A stretch of 64,000 nucleotides of DNA from Aureispira sp963837355 (lineage in GTDB: Bacteria > Bacteroidota > Bacteroidia > Chitinophagales > Saprospiraceae): positions 124,001 through 188,000 of the forward strand of contig CAWIMY010000003.1 in assembly GCA_963837355.1 (NCBI GenBank). Reading direction: 5' to 3'. The notes below the pieces were generated by a model. It was not told the origin of the DNA and ran no database searches. It saw nothing but the letters and a program-made list of their open reading frames with translations. Position 1 is the first letter of the stretch. Every line of letters begins with the position of its first letter. Below, piece after piece: positions 44,440 to 53,367 of the stretch. The translations under genes were made by a program, and so were the position numbers.

Positions 44440-47400
44440 TTAGTATCCAAATAATTGCTCTAGACTCATTTCTTGTACCTTGCCAAAGGCATTAAGGTAA
44501 TTCAAATCAACCCGTTTTTTATCTCCTAAAACCAAAAACGTAAAGGCTCTTCGCTTAATCACTTTTTCGTGAAATTCTTTAAGTAATTGGATGGTACGTG
44601 TTGGGTCGTTCTCTAATTCTTTATAAAAGGCATAATCCTCAATGCGCGGATCTTCGGTCAAGCCTAAACGCGCTTTCTCGCGCTGGTCCCAAAAGATTTC
44701 AGAGCCAGTGATGCGTTCGGTTTCTAGCTTTTTGATAATCCCTTGCAAAGCGTTGTCTACTTGGATATTGGAAATAGGCAACGTATCCATCAAGCTCAAC
44801 AAAGCCTGTGCAGCTTCCTGTAGTTTGTCTGCCTGTGTTCCCACAAAAGCTTTGAGGTAATGGGCTTTGTCCTTTTTTTGAGGGTTGCCGTTGTAGACAT
44901 AAGTAGAATAGGCCAAGGCGCGGGCTTCGCGAATTTCTTGGAAAACAATCGACGATAAACCCCGCCCAAAATACTCGTTGTACAGTCTAGAAATACGGGC
45001 TTCTTGCACATTATAAGTAGGGCTTCCCTTAGAAACTAACAGCAATTCTACTTGTGGCATTCCGTCGTAATTCACAAAAATAACTTTGTTTTTGCTGGTT
45101 TCTAATTGGGTATAATCACGGTTGGGAATGAGCTTGGCAGGCGCACTCGTCATTTGGTGCTTATCTTTAAGAATCCCTGCGACCTCATCTATAGATTTAG
45201 ACCCGTAATAGAAAATTTGGTGCTCATAATCCATCAATGCCTTGCTGCGGCGAAGTAGCAAATTGGGCGTCATAACATCCAACGAGCGTTCTGGCACTTC
45301 GTAACGCATGGGTGCTTTGTCGCCATAATAGGCATAGCCCAATAGAGCTCCTTGTAAGATTTGGCGCTTGTCTTTTTTGCGATCGGCCCGTTGTTTTTTA
45401 ATGTCTTCGACCATATTCTGCAACGCCTTTTCGTCTTCCACTGGTGCGCGCAGCAATTCTTCTAGCAGCTCCACCCCTTTCTCAAAAGAGCGATCCAAGC
45501 CCGAAATGGTTAAGTACATGGACTCCTCCCGCACACTCGTTTCAAAGGTCAAGCCTTCTTTGTACCAGGCTTGTTGCAATTCTTTAGCTGTTCTATTTTC
45601 AGTCCCTAAGAATTGGAGGTAGCGCAAGGCATAAGGCCATAAATTGTCGCTCCCTTTTCCCATTTCTAGTATATAGGTCAATTCAAAGGTATTGTTGTTG
45701 GTGTTTTTGATGTAACTTAGGTCTGCTGATTCGCTCAACTCTTGGGTAGCAATTTGTTGCTCGTAGTTTAAAAATACCGCTTTTAACGAAGCAGCTTGTT
45801 GCGCTTCAAAGGCTTTCATGTACGCTGATGCCACTGATTTGTTTAGCTCAATCGGCGTAATCGAGGGCTTGCTAAAACCTTCTTGTTCGGGAGCCGCGCC
45901 CTCTCGTTTAAGCAGTACCACAGTTTCTTCATTAGTCAAAATGCGGTTGGCAAAATCCACCACGTCTTTTTTACTAAACGCCCGCATACGCTGAAAGCGG
46001 CGCTGGTACCGCGCCCAAGGCTGGTCAAAAATAAAGGCATCTAACAGGTAAAAGCTACGGCCTTTGTTGGTCTCTAGGCTTTTGAGGGCTTGAATTTCTT
46101 TTTGATTAATAACTGCTTCTAACAGCCAATCTTCAAAGTCCCCTGCTTTTAGTAAGGCCAATTGTTCTTGTAAGAGTTTGACAACGAGTTCTAAATCTTG
46201 ATCTTTTCTAGGTTCGGCGTAGACCATAAAAAAGCTGTAATCGTTAGCAATCCAGACTCCTGCGGCGCTTTGTTGACCAATTACTTGCTTTTGCAATAGA
46301 TGGATGTCCATCAAGCCCGCTCGTTTGTTGTATAAAATACTGGAAGCTAATTCGGCTAATAAAGCATCATCTGTGCCTGCTCCTGCTAGCTTCCAGTTGA
46401 GCTGTACACGGGCTTTTTCACTTCCTGTTACGTAAACTTCCTGCAATTTACTCGCCTTGGGTACCGCCGGCACTTTCCAAGTCGGCACCCGTTTGCTCTT
46501 CATGCCTCCCCAATGCTGGGCTACTTTTTTGATCATTTCTTCTGGGTCAAAATCACCTGATAAAACAATCGCCATATTGTTGGGCACATAATAAGTGCTG
46601 AAAAATTCATGTATTTTCTCCATCGAAGGCGTTTTGAGGTGTTCGCCTGTGCCAATAGTGGTTTGGGCACCGTAGGGATGGTTGGGCAATAAAGCCTTCA
46701 TCAAGGCTTCCCACATACGGCGGCTGTCGCTTGTTTGCGCGCGGTTGTACTCCTCATACACGGTTTCTAACTCGGTGTGGAACAAGCGGAGTACCAATTC
46801 ACCAAAGCGTTCGGCCTCTAGTTGTAGCCAGCGGTCAGCTTCGTTGCTAGGAATGTCGTTGAGGTAAACCGTTCGATCCAGTGACGTAAACGCATTGGTT
46901 CCTTCGGCACCAATGGAAGCCACCATTTTGTCGTATTCATTGGCCGCGACATATTGCGCGGCTAAGGTAGACAAGGAGTCAATTTCTTTATAAATCGCCG
47001 CCCGTTCGCTAGGGCTAGCTTTGCGGTGTTTTTCGTAGAGGTTGGATATTTTTTTGAGGAGTGGCTTTTCTTTCTCCCAATCTAGGGAAGCGATTTTACT
47101 AGTGCCTTTGAACATCATGTGCTCTAGATAGTGTGCCAATCCCGTGGCATCGGCGGGGTCATTTTTGGAGCCTGCCCGCACGGCAATCATCGTTTGGATA
47201 CGCGGTTCTTTGTCCTGTACGGTCAAGTAGACTTTGAGCCCATTTTTGAGGGTGTAGATCGTAGTATTGATCGGGGTTTGGGCAGTTGTCTCCAAGGTAT
47301 ACGCATCCTTGCTGGTAGTCGTAGTTTGCATAGCATTCTGGCAAGATAGTCCGATAAATAGTAGTCCTAATAATAAGACTAATGGTCGTTTATGGTTCAT
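44440..47400 (-). CDS. M16 family zinc metallopeptidase, lipoprotein
   Basis: From ATG 47400 the protein is 986 residues; an in-frame ATG at 47424 would add 8. The N-terminus is a lipoprotein signal with Cys20 (LLFIGLSC). The inverted zinc motif HxxEH is His90-Tyr-Leu-Glu93-His94 in GLAHYLEHMMFKG, with the distal Glu in LETVYEEYNR. The second half is the inactive M16C-like domain. It resembles the large two-domain insulinase/pitrilysin-type proteases of Bacteroidota, which degrade peptides in the periplasm or at the outer membrane. A small hairpin (CTTTTAGC/GCTAAAAG) lies just upstream at 47434-47461. Confidence 0.9.
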   Translation of the reverse strand: MNHKRPLVLLLGLLFIGLSCQNAMQTTTTSKDAYTLETTAQTPINTTIYTLKNGLKVYLTVQDKEPRIQTMIAVRAGSKNDPADATGLAHYLEHMMFKGTSKIASLDWEKEKPLLKKISNLYEKHRKASPSERAAIYKEIDSLSTLAAQYVAANEYDKMVASIGAEGTNAFTSLDRTVYLNDIPSNEADRWLQLEAERFGELVLRLFHTELETVYEEYNRAQTSDSRRMWEALMKALLPNHPYGAQTTIGTGEHLKTPSMEKIHEFFSTYYVPNNMAIVLSGDFDPEEMIKKVAQHWGGMKSKRVPTWKVPAVPKASKLQEVYVTGSEKARVQLNWKLAGAGTDDALLAELASSILYNKRAGLMDIHLLQKQVIGQQSAAGVWIANDYSFFMVYAEPRKDQDLELVVKLLQEQLALLKAGDFEDWLLEAVINQKEIQALKSLETNKGRSFYLLDAFIFDQPWARYQRRFQRMRAFSKKDVVDFANRILTNEETVVLLKREGAAPEQEGFSKPSITPIELNKSVASAYMKAFEAQQAASLKAVFLNYEQQIATQELSESADLSYIKNTNNNTFELTYILEMGKGSDNLWPYALRYLQFLGTENRTAKELQQAWYKEGLTFETSVREESMYLTISGLDRSFEKGVELLEELLRAPVEDEKALQNMVEDIKKQRADRKKDKRQILQGALLGYAYYGDKAPMRYEVPERSLDVMTPNLLLRRSKALMDYEHQIFYYGSKSIDEVAGILKDKHQMTSAPAKLIPNRDYTQLETSKNKVIFVNYDGMPQVELLLVSKGSPTYNVQEARISRLYNEYFGRGLSSIVFQEIREARALAYSTYVYNGNPQKKDKAHYLKAFVGTQADKLQEAAQALLSLMDTLPISNIQVDNALQGIIKKLETERITGSEIFWDQREKARLGLTEDPRIEDYAFYKELENDPTRTIQLLKEFHEKVIKRRAFTFLVLGDKKRVDLNYLNAFGKVQEMSLEQLFGY

Positions 47401-47532
47401 TTTTTTGATAGTTATAGTGCTCATGGGCTTTCCCTTTTAGCGCACGATTGTGGGCTAAAAGATACAGCTAAAATCAACAAAAAACTAACCTATCAGGGTG
47501 TTATCACTGAATTTAGCGTTTGGGGGCTTCAA

Positions 47533-47564
47533 CAAAACGGGCTGCCTACTAGTATAGACAGCCC
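47533..47564 (-). terminator. Probable gapA terminator
   Basis: On the minus strand GGGCTG pairs with CAGCCC, extended by G-U/A-U pairs to about 10 bp, followed by GTTTTG. It lies about 70 nt past the gapA stop. Confidence 0.5.
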
Positions 47565-47630
47565 ATTCATTGAAGTATTTTTTTTTGGAAAAAACAGCAA
47601 GCTTAGAACGATTGCATGGTTTGGCAGCCG

Positions 47631-48621
47631 TTAAATCATTTCTGCCAACTCTGCCAAACGTGCCGAATAGCCCGCTTCATTATCGTACCAAGCAGTTACC
47701 TTGAGCAGACCACGGTGTACCGTGGTTAATTCTGCATCAAAAATACTAGAATAAGGACTAGAAATAATGTCGGTAGATACAATGGGTTTTTCAGTGTACT
47801 CCAACACTCCTTTTAACGCCCCCTCTGACGCTGTTTTAAACGCGGCATTCACTTCTTGAGCCGTCACGTCTTTATCCGTGGCAACGATCAATTCTACCAA
47901 AGAGCCAGTTGGAATAGGTACGCGGATACTGGACGCGCTGATTTTGCCCTGTACGCTTGGTATAACCAACTCTAACGCCTCCGCAGCTCCCGTTGAGGTT
48001 GGAATCATGTTCATCGCAGCAGCACGAGCACGGCGCAAGTCTTTGTGCGGTCCATCTTGTAGGTTTTGGTTGGCAGTGTAGGCATGAATAGTACTCATAT
48101 AACCGTATTTCAAGCCCCATTGCTCTTCAATGATCTTTACCAATGGCGCGAGGCAGTTGGTGGTACAAGAAGCATTGGAAACAATGTTGTCTTTTCCTGT
48201 CAAGAGGTCGTCGTTGACTCCTTTGACGATGGTGGGAATGCCTTCACTTTTGGCGGGTGCTGATAGCAGCACTTTTTTAGCCCCTGCTTGTAGGTGCAAG
48301 CCTGCGGCTTCTTTTGTTCTGAAAAAGCCTGTACATTCTAAAACGACCTCTACACCCAATTCGCCCCAAGGCAATTCTTCGGGATGGCGCTTGGCATAAA
48401 TCGGAATGGTTTTGCCATTCACCACTAAGTTCCCGTCTTCTACCGTCACTGGTCCCGTCAAAACGACGGTGCGAGGAGTCAAATTCTAATAAATGCGCAA
48501 GAGTTGCTGCGTCGGTCAAATCATTGATCGCAACGATTTCAACATCCGATTGTTGGATTAATTTTCTAAAAGTGAGACGTCCGATGCGTCCAAAACCATT
48601 GATCGCAATTTTTTTTGCCAT
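47631..48621 (-). pseudogene. gapA: Glyceraldehyde-3-phosphate dehydrogenase, split by an apparent 1-nt insertion
   Basis: Two frames together make a complete type I GAPDH. The first (from ATG 48621) has the NAD-binding MAKKIAINGFGRIGRLTF, INDLTDAATLAHLLEFDSSH and RRFDG. The second picks up at VTVEDGNLVVNGKTI and carries the catalytic SNASCTTNC, HAYTANQNLQDGPHKDLRR, NMIPTSTGAA and WYDNEAGYS. The change of frame needs one extra base near 48450-48457; removing it gives the usual RFDGTVTVEDGN. The joined protein is about 330 residues. Loss of glycolytic GAPDH is unlikely unless a second copy exists, so I take this as a sequence error. It is followed by a hairpin. Confidence 0.88.
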
Positions 48622-48758
48622 GATGTGCAGTTTTTTTTTAGGTACTTTATAGTAACAAAAAGCCTTGATACTGAACTCTTTTTAAATCACTATTGTTTCA
48701 TTGTTAGTCTTTGCGGGCAAGAACCGCTTAGAAAGGTAATAAAAAGATTCGACTTTTG

Positions 48759-48790
48759 TTTTGTAGAAAAGAAAATCTGCTTTATATTTG
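48759..48790 (+). promoter_or_regulatory. Promoter of the tRNA-Glu array
   Basis: TTTTG at 48759-48763 and TATATTTG at 48783-48790 with a 19-nt spacer fit the Bacteroidota -33/-7 consensus. The first tRNA starts 32 nt downstream. Confidence 0.75.
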
Positions 48791-48821
48791 CATTCGCCGA
48801 GCTGAACAAGCAAGTGCATTT

Positions 48822-48893
48822 GGTCCATTCGTCTATCGGCTAGGACGCCAGGTTTTCATCCTGGTAAGAGGGGTTCGATTCCCCTATGGACTA
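48822..48893 (+). tRNA. tRNA-Glu (TTC), copy 1
   Basis: A 72-nt cloverleaf with 7-bp acceptor, anticodon loop TTTTCAT (TTC), and T-arm AGGGG-TTCGATT-CCCCT. It is followed by an encoded CCA, which may be fortuitous. Confidence 0.95.
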
Positions 48894-48930
48894 CCAAAGT
48901 TTTTTGAAGTACTACATTGCAATTTTTTTT

Positions 48931-49002
48931 GGTCCATTCGTCTATCGGCTAGGACGCCAGGTTTTCATCCTGGTAAGAGGGGTTCGATTCCCCTATGGAC
49001 TA
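48931..49002 (+). tRNA. tRNA-Glu (TTC), copy 2
   Basis: Identical to copy 1 over the whole 72 nt. It is followed by CTA, so CCA is not encoded. The preceding spacer ends in ATTGCAATTTTTTTT. Confidence 0.95.
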
Positions 49003-49041
49003 CTACTGTTACCTTTGCAAAAAACTAAATTGCAATTTTTT

Positions 49042-49113
49042 GGTCCATTCGTCTATCGGCTAGGACGCCAGGTTTTCATCCTGGTAAGAGGGGTTCGATT
49101 CCCCTATGGACTA
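49042..49113 (+). tRNA. tRNA-Glu (TTC), copy 3
   Basis: Identical to copies 1 and 2 and followed by CCA. The preceding spacer again ends in ATTGCAATTTTTT. A strong terminator follows, so the three are probably one transcript. Confidence 0.95.
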
Positions 49114-49132
49114 CCAAGTTTTATAAATTATT

Positions 49133-49170
49133 AAGACCGTTCTACTGTACTAGTAGAACGGTCTTTTTTT
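49133..49170 (+). terminator. Terminator of the tRNA-Glu array
   Basis: AGACCGTTCTACT pairs exactly with AGTAGAACGGTCT, followed by TTTTTTT. Confidence 0.9.
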
Positions 49171-49203
49171 GTGCTGTTAAGCCATTTCTCAAGGAGGAAT
49201 TTA

Positions 49204-50184
49204 TTAATAATTCCACGTAAGATAGACCTCTACGGTAAAGGATAATCCTGTAGTACTAGTCACCGTAAATTGGTTACCCCCGTTGCGATATGTGTCAGGA
49301 CGAAACTGTATGTAACCTATGATTTCGCGAGGAAAAGCGTAGTTAAAATCCGACAAAGTAATCTCCCAATCTTCCATAGTAGACCAAAAATCGAAGGTTT
49401 TTCCGACGGAAAAACTAATGGTGGGTTGGATATAATCGGCTAGCACTCCGCCGTAGTGAATAAGCTTAGTCCCTTGTGGGTTAGGATATACATTGGGAAT
49501 GTATTGTACCAAGGTCAATACAATATCTGGGGGACTTGGAGGCATAGTATCCCAAGGTGCCCCCGAAGCTCTGGTTTGTGCATAATGAAGCACTACAATA
49601 GAATCTACGGTCACTTGGCCTATTGGTACTTGAGTGCGACAATCAGAGCCGCCCCATCCAATTGGACAATCGCATAGGCCACCAACGCACACGCCACCAT
49701 TGTAACAAGTCACATTATAGCAAGAATCCACTACGCTACAATCAACCCCTGTAAAACCAGGCGGGCAATCGCACAAGCCGCCGACGCACACGCCGCCATT
49801 TAAACAGGTGAAGTTAGAACAAGAATCCACTACGCTACAATCAGCCCCTGTAAAACCAGATGGGCAATCGCAAAAGCCGCCGACGCACACGCCGCCATTT
49901 AAACAGGTGAAGTTAGAACAAGAATCCACTACGCTACAATCAGCCCCTGTAAAGCCAGGCGGGCAATCGCACAAGCCGCCGACGCACACGCCACCATTGT
50001 AACAAGTCACATTGTAACAGGAATCGACGATGCTACAGTCAGCACCCAAATAGCCATCGGGACAATCACAACGCCCGTCCATGTAAACGCCTTGGTTTTG
50101 ACAGTCTATGGTGTCTTTCTTCTTGCAAGAATCAAATAAGAACAGACAACACAGGGTTGTCAGCAATACTACTAAAAATTTCAT
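49204..50184 (-). CDS. Lipoprotein with five EGF-like repeats
   Basis: The ATG at 50184 gives 326 residues with a lipoprotein-type signal (MKFLVVLLTTLCCLFLFDSC, then KKKD, which resembles a surface-export signal). Next come five EGF-like modules with the spacing C-x4-C-x5-C-x4-C-x-C-x8-C (for example TCYNGGVCVGGLCDCP). The middle copies are almost identical 33-residue units. The remaining 150 residues are beta-rich with no recognised family. EGF modules usually mediate extracellular protein contacts, so a surface adhesion or binding role is a reasonable inference. It is transcribed alone. Confidence 0.75.
   Translation of the reverse strand: MKFLVVLLTTLCCLFLFDSCKKKDTIDCQNQGVYMDGRCDCPDGYLGADCSIVDSCYNVTCYNGGVCVGGLCDCPPGFTGADCSVVDSCSNFTCLNGGVCVGGFCDCPSGFTGADCSVVDSCSNFTCLNGGVCVGGLCDCPPGFTGVDCSVVDSCYNVTCYNGGVCVGGLCDCPIGWGGSDCRTQVPIGQVTVDSIVVLHYAQTRASGAPWDTMPPSPPDIVLTLVQYIPNVYPNPQGTKLIHYGGVLADYIQPTISFSVGKTFDFWSTMEDWEITLSDFNYAFPREIIGYIQFRPDTYRNGGNQFTVTSTTGLSFTVEVYLTWNY
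49660..50080. repeat. 99-bp tandem DNA repeats encoding the EGF modules
   Basis: About four consecutive 99-bp units are visible, and the two central ones are nearly identical over about 90 bp. Such repeats can expand or contract by recombination and can be miscounted in assemblies. Confidence 0.8.
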
Positions 50185-50525
50185 AGCTAATGGTTTGGGT
50201 TGAGACATGGTCTCTTTATAGGCACTATTTGGCGGTAGTAGACTACGCTACCTGCTTTGAAGACCTAATGGTTTTGATGAATACAAGTCTGTTAATAAAT
50301 TGTTAATAAAAAGGTGATAGGTATGAGGAAGCTACCACTCCCCTCAAACGACTTACCTAGAGTAATTGGCTGGAATTGAGGTTAAAAAAATTATAGTGGG
50401 TGGTTCTTTTACTGCTGGCGCAACAATATTGCTCTTTTGGGAGAATGCTTCCCCACAAAGCTGTATCTTCGTAGCTGATAAAAAAGTTGCTTTAGTGTTC
50501 ACTAGTCTTCTCCCTACTGCTCTTT
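50185..50525. other. Divergent intergenic region between the EGF lipoprotein and the histidine kinase
   Basis: 341 bp without a convincing gene. A weak promoter for the kinase may be TTTTG (50435) with TATCTTCG (50464-50471), one mismatch from the -7 consensus and with a long 24-nt spacer. Confidence 0.35.
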
Positions 50526-51620
50526 ATGACTCTTCTTCGCTCTCGCCGTCTACTGACCCTTCTACAGTTGGTCTTATGGTCGCTGCTGCTCATTTTCCCG
50601 CTGATTTTTAACATGGAACTATTTGGCTGGAAAATAGCCTTGTTCCGTGTGCTACTTCCTACGCTTTTTTTGGCAGTTGTTTTCTATAGCAATGTCTATT
50701 TAGTACGGCGGTACTTGTTTCCAGCACAGGGTTTTGTTGTTTATTATCCGTTCTTGGTTTACAGTGTCCTAATTCCTCTTACCCTTTTTGGCTTACAACA
50801 AGTGTTCTCATTCGTCAACGAATTGTCGGCAATTAGTATTCGGTTTGTGGTAGAAGCTCGGCAAGAAGGTGTGTTGATGAATACCGTAAAAAGCAGTGAT
50901 TCTTTTCCGCGCTCGGTGGTGGGTGTGTTGGTCATCTCTATTTACTTCATTAGCTCCCTCTATGGCTTGGGCTTAGAATTTTCTAAACGGGACCAAACCA
51001 ATACGGCACTAAAAGCAACCAATCTAAAAAACGAACTCAAATTACTGCGCCGCCAAATCAACCCACATTTCCTTTTCAATGCCCTCAACAACCTCTACGC
51101 GCTTATTCAATTACAGCCCCAAAAAGCAGGAGAATTCGTCCTCAAACTTTCGGATATGTTGCGTTACGTGACCTATGATTGTCAACAAGAACGTGTCTCT
51201 ATACAAAAGGAGGTGAATTACATAGAAAACTATATTTACTTGCAACAGTGGCGAGACGTACGGTTGGAGCAATTAGAAGTCCGCATTGATCCCAATTTGC
51301 CCGACTTAGACATTGAACCCATGCTGTTGCTACCATTTGTAGAGAATGCCTTCAAACATAGCTATGATGCTAAAAACCCTAAAGCGCGCTGGATTAAGCT
51401 AGAATTGTATTATCACAACAATATTTTGGTCTTTGTTGCGGAAAACAGTCTCTCACAAAACGACACACAGGAAGAAGTGCCCGACGAATACATGGGCATC
51501 GGTATTGAGAATGTACAAAAACGCTTAGAGTTGCTCTACGCCAACCGCCATCAGCTGCAACTAGAGAAGCAAGCCGACCACTTCCGATTAGAACTCACGT
51601 TACAACTCGCCAATGTATGA
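50526..51620 (+). CDS. LytS/YehU-type membrane sensor histidine kinase
   Basis: The 364-residue protein has four membrane helices in the first 170 residues (for example LLQLVLWSLLLIFPLIF, VLLPTLFLAVVFYSNVYLV, VLVISIYFISSLYGLGL). A His_kinase (PF06580) domain follows with LRRQINPHFLFNALNNLYAL (phosphorylated His in NPHFLFN). The ATPase has PMLLLPFVENAFKHS and GIGIENVQKRLELLY. Without a large periplasmic loop, the signal is probably sensed in or at the membrane. It overlaps the response regulator by ATGA, so the two are translated together. Confidence 0.9.
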   Translation: MTLLRSRRLLTLLQLVLWSLLLIFPLIFNMELFGWKIALFRVLLPTLFLAVVFYSNVYLVRRYLFPAQGFVVYYPFLVYSVLIPLTLFGLQQVFSFVNELSAISIRFVVEARQEGVLMNTVKSSDSFPRSVVGVLVISIYFISSLYGLGLEFSKRDQTNTALKATNLKNELKLLRRQINPHFLFNALNNLYALIQLQPQKAGEFVLKLSDMLRYVTYDCQQERVSIQKEVNYIENYIYLQQWRDVRLEQLEVRIDPNLPDLDIEPMLLLPFVENAFKHSYDAKNPKARWIKLELYYHNNILVFVAENSLSQNDTQEEVPDEYMGIGIENVQKRLELLYANRHQLQLEKQADHFRLELTLQLANV

Positions 51621-52315
51621 ATTGCCTCTTGATCGACGATGAACACTTAGCTCGTCAACTCCTCGCTAGTTATGTACAAAAGATCCCACACTTGACGCTA
51701 TTGGGAGAATGCGCCTCTACCCACGAAGCCCTGCCGTTCTTGCAAGAGCAACCCGTTGAGTTGCTTCTACTGGACATTCAAATGCCACAGCAATCGGGCA
51801 TTGATTTTTTGCGACAGTTAGGGCCTAACAAACCACGGGTAATTTTTACCACGGCCTATCGAAATTATGCCCTAGAGGGATTTGAATTAGAAGTGGTGGA
51901 TTATTTACTAAAGCCAATTTCGTGGAAGCGGTTTGAACAGGCGATCAACAAGGCCTTGCAACAACAAGAAACTGCCAATAAAGCAGGGCAATTTGACCAA
52001 CAGCAAGAACAATTTATTTGGGTACATTCGGAGCACCAGCATCACAAGATTTTAATACAGGATATAATTTATATAGAATCCCTCAAAGAATACGTGCGCT
52101 ACCATACAACCAAAGGCCGCATCATCGAACTCAACTCGCTCAAGCGCTTGGAAGAGCAGTTGCCCACCCAACAATTCATGCGGGTTCACCGCTCTTATAT
52201 TGTTGCTCTTCCCAAAGTACTCCATTATCAAAATAACCAGTTGCACTTGGAGGAAGATCATGTTTTACCGATTGGCAAGACCTACAAAAAACATATTGGC
52301 GAACGGCTTTTTTGA
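51617..52315 (+). CDS. LytTR-type response regulator
   Basis: The 232-residue protein has a receiver domain with acidic pocket DDE (residues 7-9), phospho-acceptor Asp53 (LLLLDIQMP), Thr79 (FTTAYRNYA) and Lys99 (YLLKPI). A LytTR DNA-binding domain follows from about residue 135 (YIESLKEYVRYHTTKG, MRVHRSYIVALPKV, VLPIGKTYK). It is the partner of the overlapping kinase. LytTR regulators bind direct repeats near target promoters, and the targets are not evident here. Confidence 0.92.
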   Translation: MNCLLIDDEHLARQLLASYVQKIPHLTLLGECASTHEALPFLQEQPVELLLLDIQMPQQSGIDFLRQLGPNKPRVIFTTAYRNYALEGFELEVVDYLLKPISWKRFEQAINKALQQQETANKAGQFDQQQEQFIWVHSEHQHHKILIQDIIYIESLKEYVRYHTTKGRIIELNSLKRLEEQLPTQQFMRVHRSYIVALPKVLHYQNNQLHLEEDHVLPIGKTYKKHIGERLF

Positions 52316-52335
52316 GTAAAAACCCACGCCTAATT

Positions 52336-52743
52336 CTATTCCATTGCTAGAATCCATTGTTTACAGGCTTCCAAGGTATCAAACTCTACGGTAGCGATGC
52401 CTTCTTTTTTATTGACATCTCTGATCCAGCTTTTGACATTGAGCGAACTTAGACCAACTTGCTTAGGCATCACCGTCAAGACCTTGGTAATTCCTGCATG
52501 TTTGGCCATTGCGTGTAAATCTCCGCTAATGACTTCTTTTATTTGTTTGTTAAAAACACCTTCACTCTCGTATTGATCGGCAATCCAAATACTTCCTCCT
52601 TTTTCAGAAAGTATCCCAATAGCCGTGACGCAAATTTCTTGAAAACGCTCCAAAGGCATATAGAGCTTTTTCCATTCAATATGGATCGCCTTAACATCCT
52701 CTAGCCAGGTTACAACAGCGTGGGGTTCGAATTCTAAACTCAT
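52336..52743 (-). CDS. Small soluble protein of unknown function, STAS/SpoIIAA-like
   Basis: The 135-residue protein lacks a signal peptide or membrane segment. Alternating strands and helices (VKAIHIEWKKLYMPLERF, GSIWIADQYE, ITKVLTVMPKQ, GIATVEFDTLEACKQWIL) suggest an SpoIIAA/STAS-like fold, as in many unassigned Bacteroidota proteins. No key residue can be named. It converges with the response regulator. Confidence 0.5.
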   Translation of the reverse strand: MSLEFEPHAVVTWLEDVKAIHIEWKKLYMPLERFQEICVTAIGILSEKGGSIWIADQYESEGVFNKQIKEVISGDLHAMAKHAGITKVLTVMPKQVGLSSLNVKSWIRDVNKKEGIATVEFDTLEACKQWILAME

Positions 52744-52897
52744 AGGAATTAATTTAATGGTTATTTAATATAAAAATGCACAGCGCGATTAAGCTAGTTA
52801 GTAGGCTAATGTAAACAATTATCAAAACTATATTAATATTTAATTAGCTTTTTTATCAAAAAAGTTCGATTAACTATATTTACTTCCTATCTTGAAA

Positions 52898-52940
52898 AAT
52901 AAAAAGGGAACAAATTCAAGACATGCTCGAACTTGTTCCC
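52898..52940 (-). terminator. Terminator of the phasin-like operon
   Basis: On the minus strand GGGAACAAGTTC pairs with GAATTTGTTCCC (one mismatch), followed by TTTTTATTTTT. Confidence 0.75.
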
Positions 52941-52977
52941 ACAAATAAAAGGTTCTCTAAGAACTACTTAGCTCCTC

Positions 52978-53358
52978 TTACTTTATAAAACCTTCCCGCG
53001 TTGCTAGATCTGGGCGAGCCGTTGGCTCCTCAGATTGTTGCTGGCGCTCTAATTCTTGGGCAAGCAGCCCTACTTTTACTTCTAAGGATTTGATGCGTTT
53101 TTCTAAATTAGAGAACGCTTCTCCTTGAGGCAAGTTGATGCGCTCTAGCGTCGTATCTACAAAGCCTTTGAGCTTACTTTCCAAATAAGGGCGCTGCGTT
53201 TCGGCATTTTTCACAACATCGTCCACTACTTTTTTACCCTCTTCTTCAGAGAGTTTTCCCTTCTCGACCAAGTCGTCAACGACGTGTTGAAGGCGTTCTG
53301 TCGTAGCGGCTACGAGCCCTACGCCCGTATAAAGAACTTTTTTGAGTAGACGTTCCAT
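52978..53358 (-). CDS. Phasin-like coiled-coil protein
   Basis: The 126-residue protein begins with an amphipathic hydrophobic helix (LLKKVLYTGVGLVAATTERL), followed by VVDDLVEKGKLSEEEGKKVV and a coiled coil (NLEKRIKSLEVKVGLLAQELE). This matches the phasin / polyhydroxyalkanoate-synthesis-regulator family, which coats storage granules. No PHA synthase gene is in the window, so the assignment rests on sequence build only. It follows a second protein of similar design 9 nt upstream. Confidence 0.65.
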   Translation of the reverse strand: MERLLKKVLYTGVGLVAATTERLQHVVDDLVEKGKLSEEEGKKVVDDVVKNAETQRPYLESKLKGFVDTTLERINLPQGEAFSNLEKRIKSLEVKVGLLAQELERQQQSEEPTARPDLATREGFIK

Positions 53359-53367
53359 AGGTTGAAA

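Noticed and set aside
47392..47634. 80-residue plus-strand open frame between the M16 peptidase and gapA genes
   Set aside because: It covers the gapA terminator and the upstream region of the peptidase gene, with no signature.
48756..49134. Two plus-strand open frames of 82-90 residues across the tRNA array
   Set aside because: Their repetitive sequence comes from reading through the tRNA genes, so they are not protein genes.
49808..50002. Plus-strand open frame of 64 residues with a repeated proline-rich sequence
   Set aside because: It is the reverse strand of the EGF repeats.
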